In this document: in pieces, positions 26,108 through 35,127 of the stretch
Position numbering within the stretch: the first letter of the stretch is position 1
Layout of the letters: each line of letters starts with the position of its first letter
Source: Chitinibacter fontanus
Lineage (GTDB): Bacteria; Pseudomonadota; Gammaproteobacteria; Burkholderiales; Chitinibacteraceae
DNA length: 64,000 nt
Assembly (NCBI RefSeq): GCF_013423785.1
Contig: NZ_CP058952.1
Span: 248,001 to 312,000, forward strand
Direction of reading: 5' to 3'
The notes under the pieces: model-generated
The model's database searches: none
Told to the model about the DNA's origin: nothing
Seen by the model: the letters and a program-made list of their open reading frames with translations, nothing else
Made by a program: the position numbers and the translations under genes

Positions 26108-26684
26108 TGCAAGGTTCCCCGTTTGTAATATAGCTTCCTTGAACCTCCTGGCATAGGTACTTGCCGGGGGGCAATATCTTCTTACTTAGGAATTTTGAAG
26201 TACGCTCATGATTGTTAATAACAATTCTCGCTTCGTAGAGATTCCAACCGAAGACCAGAAGAATTGGATTCATGACTATCTGTCCTGCCTTATAAGTAAT
26301 CAAAAAAAGCCAAGCGAGAAACGCTACTAACCCAGCGATTTTTCCGAGAGAAGCATAATCTACCCCCATGAAAGAAACGATATAAGGAAAGCTATAGCTT
26401 ATTAGCTCACTAGGAATTGGCTTCGACTCTAAAATCTTAATGGGATATTTATACCGAAGAGTCGAAACGACCTTAAATGTTAGCAGCAAGCATAACCCAG
26501 TAATAATAACTCCGAAAACAGCCAGCCAGGGGTGATCGAATCTTGGGGCTATACATGCTTGCAAATTGGAGCATAGGCCAGCCGCCCATGTTTGAGGGCT
26601 AACATCTTGTAGTGCAAGTATCAGGGCAAGAGGAAAATAAGAACCTAGAAAAACAAGAAGTGCGGGGATCAAGCGAAATTGCAT
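26100..26684 (-). CDS. kwaA: Kiwa defence protein KwaA (four TM helices)
   Basis: A 194-residue inner-membrane protein with four hydrophobic segments: about 5-26 (IPALLVFLGSYFPLALILAL), 53-70 (WLAVFGVIITGLCLLLTF), 93-108 and 114-135 (IAGLVAFLAWLFLITYKAGQ). The C-terminus (about 140-194) is cytosolic. KwaA senses phage attachment at the membrane and holds KwaB. It starts with GCGGAG 10 bases upstream, after a gene-free promoter region of 350 bases, so kwaAB is a separate transcription unit. Confidence 0.78.
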   Translation of the reverse strand: MQFRLIPALLVFLGSYFPLALILALQDVSPQTWAAGLCSNLQACIAPRFDHPWLAVFGVIITGLCLLLTFKVVSTLRYKYPIKILESKPIPSELISYSFPYIVSFMGVDYASLGKIAGLVAFLAWLFLITYKAGQIVMNPILLVFGWNLYEARIVINNHERTSKFLSKKILPPGKYLCQEVQGSYITNGEPCND

Positions 26685-27037
26685 AATTTAATATCTCCGC
26701 TCTTGCCTTAAAATTTAAAGAAGCCTACCTCTACCTATGTCCTAGGTATTTACCACTCGATGACGTTGGATTGATCCTATTCACCAAACGTACAAAAGAT
26801 TAATTGTCAGCTCACCCTCAAACTGACGCAAGCGTAAGATATCCAATGTGGTTGAGAGAACACATGAACGGCGGCTATGGCCAAAGTGTCAATGCCGACG
26901 GGTGAAAAACGAGAAGCCGCTAACCAATTGGTTGCGGCCTTTAATATTCAGGACTAATGCTTGCGCAGCTCCGCCAAAGCAGACAAAACCGGCGACGAAA
27001 CTAGGGTCGATTCACCACCGTCCTGAACTTCTACACT
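26685..27037. other. control region between the five-gene defence operon and kwaAB
   Basis: There is no gene here. Seen leftward, a hairpin GCCGCAACCAATTGGTTAGC (26916-26938) is followed by TTCTCGTTTTT and probably ends the five-gene operon. The stretch closer to 26684 should hold the kwaAB promoter. Confidence 0.55.
26904..26940 (-). terminator. terminator of the five-gene defence operon
   Basis: The stem GCCGC-AACCAATTGGTT-GCGGC-like (one mismatch pair in the middle) is followed leftward by TTCTCGTTTTT, about 100 bases after the GIY-YIG stop. Confidence 0.55.
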
Positions 27038-28246
27038 TTACTCCTGTTGATTGAAATCGCTGAGCTGAGCATTAGATGGGTCATAAACTATCTCGGAAAT
27101 CGCCCCGCTCCGAATATGCTCTACCACTTGATCAATCACATGCAATGGCACCAAAAACCATTCGCGTGGTTTTACTGGGTTGCCAAAGCGGTCCTCAATA
27201 ACAATATCAATCTGAGCTGCACCGAATACTCGGTGGAATATTTTCTCAAGTTTGGTGCGATTTAGATTGTGCAGTTTATAGGTAGCGACAACTTCAACAT
27301 CAGCGAGCAAGTAGGTCGCTTCTTTATTTGCGCCCGCAATTCTGCTTGAGACATCGCCACCGGTCACACCAATTTTGTGGATCAGCTCTCTATGCTCAGT
27401 GATAAATGGGTGGTCTGATAAGCTGCGCAGGACATAAATAGTTCCTGTTTCGATGTCATCAGGCTCTACCGTGCTACCAAACAATGGCCCATCATCTTTA
27501 CGAATAAAGCGCAGTCCAACTGGAATATCGCCATCAGGATATAGCGAGCGAGAAAGCGAGCGAAGCAGTAAATTACCTTCGGTATGGTTATCAAAAATAA
27601 CGCGTAATCGTGGATTATCGCGACCATCTTTGGTTTTATTTCCGTCGTTCATTTCTGCGACATAAGCAATCTGCCCACCAATAATAAAGAAGTCACCGAC
27701 TTCAATACTCGCATTTTTAACGAAAGGTTTAGTCATCCAGCAGCCATTTTTCAGCCCTTCTTTAGCCTCTTCAAACAGTAATTTGAAGCGTGCTTCAAAA
27801 TCGGCACAAGGAGTTCTATTGGCAATCTCTTCGGCGGCCTTGATTTCAGCGTATGGACGAACATGCCGCAAAACGGTGATCTCATTCTGATCTACCGCTT
27901 CAGTACTTACGCCTAGCTCGGCTAGCAACGCATCTTCATCTAGCGCATCAACATCAACATAATTGGTACCACTTGCACTCAGCAAACCTGGGGTATCAAT
28001 ATCGCTAAGCAGCAACTTGGCTTCTGGTAGTTTACGCAACTGATCTAAACGCACCGCATACAAGCGCTCAAAAATATCATGCTCTTCACCATGCTGAGGC
28101 GCTCGGCCATTGGTTTGGTAAAAGCGCAAGATGTCTTCAAAACCCGCGATAATTCGTTCTTCACGAGGCGTGCGATTCGATGTTTTAAGAGGAATAACCT
28201 CTACACCTAACGCATCAAGCAAATCATCATCATTCATTTCAGCCAT
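27038..28246 (-). CDS. GIY-YIG nuclease-family protein (T5orf172 type)
   Basis: A 402-residue protein, last in a five-gene operon. Residues 1-150 are an unknown helical region (DDDLLDALGVEVIPLKTS; APQHGEEHDIFERLYAVRLD). Residues 180-250 look like a small beta domain. The C-terminal third (about 268-345) fits T5orf172/GIY-YIG: GTIYVLRSLSDHPFI (GIY strand), IHKIGVTGGDVSSRIAGA (YIG strand and catalytic Arg) and NLNRTKLEKIFHRVFG (catalytic Glu). It should be a nuclease. It overlaps the helicase gene by 8 bases, which suggests that the two act together. Confidence 0.78.
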   Translation of the reverse strand: MAEMNDDDLLDALGVEVIPLKTSNRTPREERIIAGFEDILRFYQTNGRAPQHGEEHDIFERLYAVRLDQLRKLPEAKLLLSDIDTPGLLSASGTNYVDVDALDEDALLAELGVSTEAVDQNEITVLRHVRPYAEIKAAEEIANRTPCADFEARFKLLFEEAKEGLKNGCWMTKPFVKNASIEVGDFFIIGGQIAYVAEMNDGNKTKDGRDNPRLRVIFDNHTEGNLLLRSLSRSLYPDGDIPVGLRFIRKDDGPLFGSTVEPDDIETGTIYVLRSLSDHPFITEHRELIHKIGVTGGDVSSRIAGANKEATYLLADVEVVATYKLHNLNRTKLEKIFHRVFGAAQIDIVIEDRFGNPVKPREWFLVPLHVIDQVVEHIRSGAISEIVYDPSNAQLSDFNQQE

Positions 28247-30380
28247 TTACTGGTACTCCACGAGCTTGCTCAGCTTTTGCTTGGGCTCTGTACCGTGCTA
28301 GCGCTGCAACACCTTCTGCCATGCGCTTTTCCCAAGCATCAGCAGAGTTAATATCTGGCAAACGACCTCGCTCATTTTTAAACATCAGGGCTCGTTTAGC
28401 TAACTCACGTGCCTCATCTTCAGGAATGCTAACTTTTTTCGCAGCGATACTTGATTGAATTTGACGCAGTGATTTCTCATCCATGGCTTTTGCCAAGATC
28501 GAATAGGCTGCTTCAAATGGGTTGATACGATCAATTAAATCAATATCCAGATCACGCACATTTACAAATTTGCGAACTCCATCAATCAACGCAGTATTAC
28601 CTTGGGCATCACTATTGCCGCCGTCGTTATCCTGTTCTTGGCCGCTGTCATCCGCATTTGTCAAACCCAGTTTGGCTTGTTGCGTTAGATTCATTGCTGC
28701 AATGGCATGTTGCCGTACAGCTTCTTGATCTTCTGGGCTTAGTTCGGGGTAACGTTCGCGCACGATCTTACCCATCTGTAATTGGGTTAGCTCTTCAGGC
28801 AGGGTATTGTCCGTGTCAAATAACCCACGCTCCAGCACTTGTTTGTTTTGCAAGAAGCTGGTCACAACTTCATTTAAGTCTTCTTTACAAATACGCGTTG
28901 CTTCTGGACTTTGCGGCGTCACCAATCCATTGATCTCAACATGAATCTGGCCGGTATCTTTATTCACACCAACATTCTGTGCACCTTGCTTATAGCCATC
29001 CTCACCATAGTCAAAGCCATCTCTTGGCCCTGTGTCTTTAGGCGTAAATTCATACCGTGGTGCCAGAACTTGCTCCATCAATAAGCTGGCAGAGATTGCT
29101 TTGAGCATATCGTTGACAGCTTCAGCTACGGCAGACTGATCTGCCGCCGGTTCAGCGATCAAATTGGTAAAGCGTGCTCTATCCTTGCCTTCTGCATCGC
29201 GAGTAGCACGGCCAATAATTTGCACAATCTCGGTCAAGCTACTGCGATAGCCAATAGTCAGTGCATGCTCGCACCAAATCCAATCAAAGCCTTCCTTAGC
29301 CATTCCCAGTGCAATAATGATATCCACATGGTCACGATTATTTTTTTGCGCTGGGTCTTTCAGTGCAGCTAATACACCAGAGCGTTTTGCCGCATCGCTA
29401 TCATCGACTAAGTCAGCAACTTTCAAAATGCGGCCGTCTTTAGCCAAAATGAGATGGAAGCCAGTCGTGGGATCAATTCCTTTCCACTCACCTAAAGCGT
29501 GCATAATTTCATTTACTTCGCGATCTTTATCCTGCAGGCTCTCACGCGAATTGACGTTAGGGATATGCACGATGGTTTTTAGTGCTGGATCTAGCACTTT
29601 CGCGACAGCATCTACATAGCGCCCTGTGTAGAAGAAGTAGCCAATATCCAGCGATTTGAGCCAGTTATAACCATTGAGCTGTTCGTAGTAGGTGTAGGTT
29701 ACCGTTTCAAATAGGGCCTCATCGCTCGGGCTAAGTACCGCTTCGCTATCGCCTCGGAAATAAGACCCTGTCATAGCGACCAAGTGAACTTTGTCGCGGG
29801 CAATAAATGCGCCTAACTGGCTACCTAATTTATTATCGGGGTTCGCAGAAACATGGTGAAACTCATCAATCGCGATCAGGCGTTGGTCAAAGGCGTCAAC
29901 ACCTAATTCTTCTACTGCAAACCTAAAAGTCGCATGCGTACATACCAAGGATTTATCCGCACTAGATAGAAACTGACGCACTGCTTCAACTTTGGATTTG
30001 GCAACGCGAGGCTCATCAATACCAGGTGCATTGCATAAATTCCATTGGGGAGCAACTTGCCAATCCCAATGGAATCCATGCTTAGTCAATGGTTCATCAG
30101 CAAAACTGCTTCCAATAGAGCGCTCCGGCACCACAATAATCGCTTGCTTTAAGCCCTGATTATTGAGCTTGTCTAGTGCCACAAACATCAATGCACGCGA
30201 TTTGCCCGATGCTGGTGGTGATTTGATCAGCAAATACTGTTCGCCGCGTTTAGCAAAAGCCCGCTCTTGCATGGTGCGCATACCCAATGAATTAGCCTTG
30301 CTGGAGGCTCCTGTGCGTGCGGTCGAAATAGATACCGCAGGTACGGTATAGGCATTGGTTGGATTGCTTGTAGTATTCAT
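28239..30380 (-). CDS. SF2 DEAD/DEAH-type helicase of the defence operon
   Basis: A 713-residue SF2 ATPase. Motif I is SPPASGKSRALMFV (about 54-67), motif II IDEFHH (about 172-177), motif III MTGSYF, and motif VI region EIVQIIGRATRDAEGKDRAR (about 380-399). The C-terminal 250 residues are unknown and include an acidic linker (DDSGQEQDNDGGNSDAQG). It resembles restriction-type helicases (HsdR, Type III Res) but has no nuclease motif of its own. The next gene, overlapping by 8 bases, is a GIY-YIG protein that could supply the cut. Confidence 0.82.
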   Translation of the reverse strand: MNTTSNPTNAYTVPAVSISTARTGASSKANSLGMRTMQERAFAKRGEQYLLIKSPPASGKSRALMFVALDKLNNQGLKQAIIVVPERSIGSSFADEPLTKHGFHWDWQVAPQWNLCNAPGIDEPRVAKSKVEAVRQFLSSADKSLVCTHATFRFAVEELGVDAFDQRLIAIDEFHHVSANPDNKLGSQLGAFIARDKVHLVAMTGSYFRGDSEAVLSPSDEALFETVTYTYYEQLNGYNWLKSLDIGYFFYTGRYVDAVAKVLDPALKTIVHIPNVNSRESLQDKDREVNEIMHALGEWKGIDPTTGFHLILAKDGRILKVADLVDDSDAAKRSGVLAALKDPAQKNNRDHVDIIIALGMAKEGFDWIWCEHALTIGYRSSLTEIVQIIGRATRDAEGKDRARFTNLIAEPAADQSAVAEAVNDMLKAISASLLMEQVLAPRYEFTPKDTGPRDGFDYGEDGYKQGAQNVGVNKDTGQIHVEINGLVTPQSPEATRICKEDLNEVVTSFLQNKQVLERGLFDTDNTLPEELTQLQMGKIVRERYPELSPEDQEAVRQHAIAAMNLTQQAKLGLTNADDSGQEQDNDGGNSDAQGNTALIDGVRKFVNVRDLDIDLIDRINPFEAAYSILAKAMDEKSLRQIQSSIAAKKVSIPEDEARELAKRALMFKNERGRLPDINSADAWEKRMAEGVAALARYRAQAKAEQARGVPVNG

Positions 30381-30409
30381 GCGTTCCTAGCGATGGTGAA
30401 AGCACCAGA

Positions 30410-31420
30410 TTATTTTTTAGATTTTAGCGATTTTTCTAGCTGTTCTAACTGCTTTATTTCTTCAGCATCTGCATCGTCGGCATCTTTGGCTTCAGTTATG
30501 CGGCGATTTTTATCGAATTGGTCGTAGCGTTCATGCGCGATACGTACCATAGTGTCGTGGCTCATCGAGCCTGAACCTTTTAATACAGCTTGACCGCTAA
30601 AGGCCAACATACCGTCCACATTTTGGCGCCAGAAATCTAGTGATAACTCACGCTGCTGTTTTACGCGTAACTCTGCTTGTTCCAAAAAGATCACCACCAA
30701 GCGATTAAGCGTGTCGATTTCATCTTCATTAAGGTAATTTTTAGCAATAATCACGTCATGTTTGCGTACCCGCGAACCACTGAAATTGGTTAGCGCCATA
30801 TTGGGCGCATTTGGATCTGCACGCTTTGTGATGAGTTCAGCTGCAGTAAGCCCACAAGCTGCATAGAGCAGCTTGTTTTGGACTTCGGCAAAAAATAGGT
30901 GAGTGTCTTTTTCACGTGCTTTGTAATCAGAGCTGAGTGCAAATAAGTCGCGCACTTTCTGATAAAAGCGTTTTTCTGATGCACGAATCTCGCGGATTCG
31001 CGCCAGCAATTCATCAAAATAATCCCAGCCTCCAGGGTTTTTTAAGCGCTCATCATCCATGACAAAGCCCTTGGTCATGAATTCTTTCAGGTGCTCGGTT
31101 GCCCACTGGCGAAACTGCACGCCGCGCGAAGAACGCACGCGATAACCAATTGCCAAAATCAAATCAAGGTTGTAGTAGCTAATGGTACGTTTTACGGTTC
31201 GACTACCCTCATTCTGAACTGTCAAGGATTCCTTGACAGTTGCCTGCAGGCTTAGCTCTCCATCAGCAAAAATGTTCTTAGCGTGTAGCGACACATTTTG
31301 CTTGGTCGTTTGAAACAACTCAGCAATTTCAATTTGGCTTAGCCATAGCGTTGCCGCATCTACTCGTAAGTTGATGCGAGTATTGCCATCATCAGCGGTA
31401 TAGAGAATAAAATCGCTCAC
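30410..31420 (-). CDS. rhuM: RhuM-family protein
   Basis: A 336-residue protein of the virulence RhuM family. The N-terminal part ILYTADDGNTRINLRVDAAT, LWLSQIEIAELFQTTKQNVS is the usual helix-turn-helix start, followed by YYNLDLILAIGYRVRSSRGV and FRQWATEHLKEFMTKGF. RhuM genes are often found inside Type I restriction loci; the molecular role is not settled, and many members have a Fic/DOC-like C-terminal region. The ATG overlaps the stop of the gene before it (ATGA) and the helicase gene starts 29 bases after it. Confidence 0.85.
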   Translation of the reverse strand: MSDFILYTADDGNTRINLRVDAATLWLSQIEIAELFQTTKQNVSLHAKNIFADGELSLQATVKESLTVQNEGSRTVKRTISYYNLDLILAIGYRVRSSRGVQFRQWATEHLKEFMTKGFVMDDERLKNPGGWDYFDELLARIREIRASEKRFYQKVRDLFALSSDYKAREKDTHLFFAEVQNKLLYAACGLTAAELITKRADPNAPNMALTNFSGSRVRKHDVIIAKNYLNEDEIDTLNRLVVIFLEQAELRVKQQRELSLDFWRQNVDGMLAFSGQAVLKGSGSMSHDTMVRIAHERYDQFDKNRRITEAKDADDADAEEIKQLEQLEKSLKSKK

Positions 31421-32250
31421 TTTCTTTCCCCTGCAACACTAGCAAGCGCCGCCTTGAGCACTTGGAAACATACTTTGGCAGTGTGCTCATCGGGTGAAAA
31501 CCCAGACATCATTTGCTCGTATGGATGGATGTAATTTCGGAAATCACGAAGCCCGTGGCTAAACTTCTTCACATCTGGTTTTAATAAGCCAATATCGCAG
31601 GCCACATCAATAAACTGCGCAAGACTCCACTCGTGAAAGCGTTTGACACTGCCCTCTGCAGATTTAGGGCTTACAGCAGATTGATTGAATCGTGCAGGTT
31701 CTTTTTGTGCTGCACCGAGCAAAGTTGCTTCAAGAACGCTACCACATAGCAAAATAGTCGAAAGATAAGCGCCAGCAGCCATTGCTGTTCGCGCTTCGTT
31801 TACACGGCTTTCGATAATTGAAACCGCCATTGCTTCAATGGGTAACTTTTGAATGGAGGGTATTGAAAATTCAGTCTGCAAAAAATCGTTTGGTGCCTCA
31901 GCTTGTGCCGAAGGCAAGGGGGTCCCAGTCAGCCGAGCGATGATTTCTCGAGCCTTCTGTAGAGCGAGAGCCTCTGTGTTGCTGTTGTTTAAGGCGCAGA
32001 TTGCTTCATATGCATCAAGCATTTCGCCTAGCACTTTTCCCACGAGTGCATCTTGCTCTTGCACCCAAAAGGCACGCAGCCGCTTGGCTTTCGATGTGCC
32101 ATAGGTTTGATATTTTGACCCATGAATATTGACGTTATGGCGTTTAAAAAACTCGTCAAACGTTGGGTCAGTATAGTCCAAAACATAGCCACTACTCATG
32201 CCAAGCAATTTTTCAAAATAGCGTTTTTCGCTGTCTGTTATGCTGCTCAT
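31417..32250 (-). CDS. AbiJ-NTD/HEPN-like protein of the defence operon
   Basis: A 277-residue protein. The N-terminal segment (residues 1-90: SDSEKRYFEKLLGMSSGYVL-like opening, DYTDPTFDEFFKRHNVNI, TSKAKRLRAFWVQEQD) is like the N-terminal domains found in abortive-infection proteins of the AbiJ group. The C-terminal part (about 140-277) is helical with LRDFRNYIHPYEQM, an R-x(4-6)-H pattern as in HEPN RNases. So it may be a toxin or an abortive-infection sensor. ATG and stop overlap both neighbours (ATGA on each side). Domain calls are from pattern memory and remain to be confirmed. Confidence 0.6.
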   Translation of the reverse strand: MSSITDSEKRYFEKLLGMSSGYVLDYTDPTFDEFFKRHNVNIHGSKYQTYGTSKAKRLRAFWVQEQDALVGKVLGEMLDAYEAICALNNSNTEALALQKAREIIARLTGTPLPSAQAEAPNDFLQTEFSIPSIQKLPIEAMAVSIIESRVNEARTAMAAGAYLSTILLCGSVLEATLLGAAQKEPARFNQSAVSPKSAEGSVKRFHEWSLAQFIDVACDIGLLKPDVKKFSHGLRDFRNYIHPYEQMMSGFSPDEHTAKVCFQVLKAALASVAGERK

Positions 32251-35012
32251 GACAGTTCAACCTTGCGTTTTTTGCCTGAGGTCTTTGTCCTACTTGCCAT
32301 CTTGGTATACAACTCAAACAGTTTTTCCAGTCGCTCGGTATCATTCTTGAAACGACGGCCAATATAAATTCGTTCCAGCACTTCGTCGTTACGCTCATGC
32401 GCACGGCGCAGGTTTTCTGGCATGGTTTCTGGATCGTAGAGATCGGCAATCGAAGCCGGGAAATGAGCCTCGCGCGCTAACAAAATATCTTCGGCGCAGT
32501 GTGTTAAATCGATCTTGTTCTGCTCGGTTAGTAATGGGACAGGAAAGGTATTCCAGCCAAGGGTATTGGAGTACGAAAACCGCATTTCAAGTCGCACGCA
32601 AACAGTGCCAATCCAAACCCAATGTAGGCGGGAGGCGATCAGTGCCATGCTCCAGAATGGAGCGTCATAGAGGGCAAAGCATTTGTTGGAAACGACTGAT
32701 TGTTTGTCCAATAAGTCAACTGGCAAGTAGTTTCTGTTCTCCGATGACACGACCGGAATAGCGAAGAAATGATTTTCACAACTCCGCATTTCACGAAACT
32801 GGTGCGGTCTTTTAACCATTCCATTGGAGACAGCATCTTTTGATGTTTGCCGCGCTGCTTTTCCTTGATCCAGCTTCTTTTTAATATCTGCAATTCCAAG
32901 AACTTTCGCTGGTGGCTCTTCAGGAAACCAGAGGCAATAACGAGGTTTGGCCTTGATAACTTCAGATGATCCATAGAATTTCCGAATATACGAAGCATCC
33001 AGCCCAGCATTCAAGTAGGTGTGTTTTCCATTCGTATCGAAAATCAAATGTTCGGACATTCCGTAATAGTTACCTTTCTGCATCGGCTGAATGTCAGAAA
33101 CAGGGCTAGACGATGGAGTAATCCAATAGTCATCGGCTGGCATCAAGTATGCATTAATGTTCTTCGTCGTAACCCTTATATCCTCGTTATAAAGGTATGC
33201 GGTAGTAGCTTGCGCTCCCGCGCCAATGCAAACAACGGTAACACCCGCATCGTTTGCCGCCAAATTGCTCCATTTAAAAGAGCGAACCGCAAAGTTGAAT
33301 TTCAATCCATCGTCGAAAAGCGGCCTCCAAAATCCCGTAACGTGCTGTCCTTGCGAAACGCTGTTCGTTGCCACAAAAGCAAATGTTGCCCGTGTATACT
33401 TTACGTATTCGTAGGCTTTGAAAAACCAGCCGCAAACATAATCAAACAAACCCCACCCATCAATCTTATTGTCGAGCAAATCGCCCAAGTCTTTCTTTTG
33501 TTCCGCAGTCTTTTTTGCGTTTCCTTTGTACGGCGGGTTACCGCAGATATAGGTTTCTCCACCTTCGTTCTCAAAGTCGATTTCGACTTGAAGTAGTGGA
33601 CTATCAAACAAATCGTCGGCCACCAGCTTCACCCCTGTGCCAGTCGGTGGACAAATACTCAACCAATCGAGGCGCAAGGCATTGCCGCAAATAATCCAGT
33701 TTTGCGAATCTAGCGGCAAGAATTCAGCCAGTGCATCTTGCTGACCGCGATACAATACATCGCATTGAAATTCTGCAATGATCAGCGCCAAACGGGCTAT
33801 CTCGGCGGGGAAGTCTCGCAGCTCGATGCCGCGAAAGTTCGTCAGTGGGATTTCACTACCTAAATAGGATTCATTGCGGCGCTTGTTGATTTCGGCCTCG
33901 ATCTCGCGCATTTGCTTATAGGCGATGACCAAAAAATTACCCGATCCGCAGGCGGGGTCGAAAACGCGAATACGCGCCATGCGTTTGCGCAGGTTCAAAA
34001 GTTTGCGCTCATTGTCCTCAGCCTCGGCGAGTTGCGCACGCAAGTCATCCAAAAATAGTGGATTGAGCACTTTGAGGATATTGGGCACGCTGGTGTAGTG
34101 CATGCCCAGTGCGCCCCGTTCTTCATCATCAGCAACAGCTTGAATCATGCTGCCGAAAATATCGGGATTGATTTGTTGCCAGTTCAAATTGCCCGCATGC
34201 AATAAATATGTGCGCGCCATCCGAGTGAAGCGTGGCACTTCAGTGCTACCCGAAAATAAGCCGCCATTCACATAGGGAAAACCATTTGCCCAGTTAGGTA
34301 GGCGTGGCTGTTCGCTGAGGCGATCCGCGACCTTGATGTTCATGGCACGGAAGATTTCAGATACGACCTCATGTGTATTCGAGCCATCGCTTTCGCTGAA
34401 TTGGTCGACCGTTCGGGTAAATAAACCTTTGCCATTGAAAATATCGGTATCTTCGGCAAAGAAGCAAAAAATCAGCCTTGCCATGAAGTGATTCATATCA
34501 GAGCGACGCTCGGCCTTTGCCCAGTCTGGATTTTCACGCAGGAGTTCGACGTACAGCTTGTTTAAGCGACCCGTTGCACGTACATCGATGGCGTTGTCTT
34601 TGATCTCCTTGATCGTGGAGATGCCTGCCAATGGTAAGAAAAAACCAAGATGATTGGGGAAGTCTGCGTAATTTGGTGCAATGGTTTCGCCGCTGATCAA
34701 TTCTTCAGCTTCAAGCGTTTGGCCATCGGTGGCTAGGATGAATTTGGCCTTTGCTTTGGCTGTTGCGGGACTAGCGCGCAGTAAATTTAAAGTCTCGCCA
34801 ACTCGACCAGGCTCACACGTAGCAAGATGAATATTGCCACGCAGCAGAACGCCGCCAGCAATGTCCGAGGAGTTGTTATTGCCAGAGCGCAGGCGTTTCA
34901 GCGTCGTGTCTTTATTGCCAAAGGCGGCTAAAAACGCATACGGAAACTCTGCCGCATCAAAAGGCTGCTCGGCTAACTCGGATATTGCTGCTTCGATTTC
35001 TACTGCATTCAT
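32247..35012 (-). CDS. MmeI-like class I DNA adenine methyltransferase
   Basis: A 921-residue DNA methyltransferase. Motif I is FDPACGSGNFL (351-361) and motif IV NPPY (492-495), indicating N6-adenine methylation. The helical spacer before it (about 165-345) contains FMARLIFCFFAEDTDIF, FPYVNGGLFS and ALGMHYTSV, as in MmeI-type enzymes, and a target-recognition region follows (about 600-830). The N-terminal 130 residues (GGVLLRGNIHLATCEPGRVG, KFILATDGQTLEAEEL) have the position of the MmeI nuclease domain but show no D...ExK site. It thus appears to be methylation-only, with a helicase and a nuclease encoded in the same operon. First gene of the operon. Confidence 0.8.
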   Translation of the reverse strand: MNAVEIEAAISELAEQPFDAAEFPYAFLAAFGNKDTTLKRLRSGNNNSSDIAGGVLLRGNIHLATCEPGRVGETLNLLRASPATAKAKAKFILATDGQTLEAEELISGETIAPNYADFPNHLGFFLPLAGISTIKEIKDNAIDVRATGRLNKLYVELLRENPDWAKAERRSDMNHFMARLIFCFFAEDTDIFNGKGLFTRTVDQFSESDGSNTHEVVSEIFRAMNIKVADRLSEQPRLPNWANGFPYVNGGLFSGSTEVPRFTRMARTYLLHAGNLNWQQINPDIFGSMIQAVADDEERGALGMHYTSVPNILKVLNPLFLDDLRAQLAEAEDNERKLLNLRKRMARIRVFDPACGSGNFLVIAYKQMREIEAEINKRRNESYLGSEIPLTNFRGIELRDFPAEIARLALIIAEFQCDVLYRGQQDALAEFLPLDSQNWIICGNALRLDWLSICPPTGTGVKLVADDLFDSPLLQVEIDFENEGGETYICGNPPYKGNAKKTAEQKKDLGDLLDNKIDGWGLFDYVCGWFFKAYEYVKYTRATFAFVATNSVSQGQHVTGFWRPLFDDGLKFNFAVRSFKWSNLAANDAGVTVVCIGAGAQATTAYLYNEDIRVTTKNINAYLMPADDYWITPSSSPVSDIQPMQKGNYYGMSEHLIFDTNGKHTYLNAGLDASYIRKFYGSSEVIKAKPRYCLWFPEEPPAKVLGIADIKKKLDQGKAARQTSKDAVSNGMVKRPHQFREMRSCENHFFAIPVVSSENRNYLPVDLLDKQSVVSNKCFALYDAPFWSMALIASRLHWVWIGTVCVRLEMRFSYSNTLGWNTFPVPLLTEQNKIDLTHCAEDILLAREAHFPASIADLYDPETMPENLRRAHERNDEVLERIYIGRRFKNDTERLEKLFELYTKMASRTKTSGKKRKVELS

Positions 35013-35127
35013 TGTGGTGCTACCTATTGCATCATTACGGGCTTAAAAAGCTAGCCGATCTGGAGGGCGATACTTCTTGACGAATTGTGGTTTTTTAACT
35101 GTCTGAGCTAAGGAGCCAGAACTGGGG

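Noticed and set aside
33021..33596. 191-codon frame antisense to the methyltransferase gene
   Set aside because: Covers the methyltransferase target-recognition part in the opposite frame; no motif or ribosome binding site.
27038..35012. BREX, DISARM or HMA system
   Set aside because: No PglZ, BrxC, DrmA/DrmB/DrmC or separate large ATPase is present; only methyltransferase and helicase are shared with those systems.
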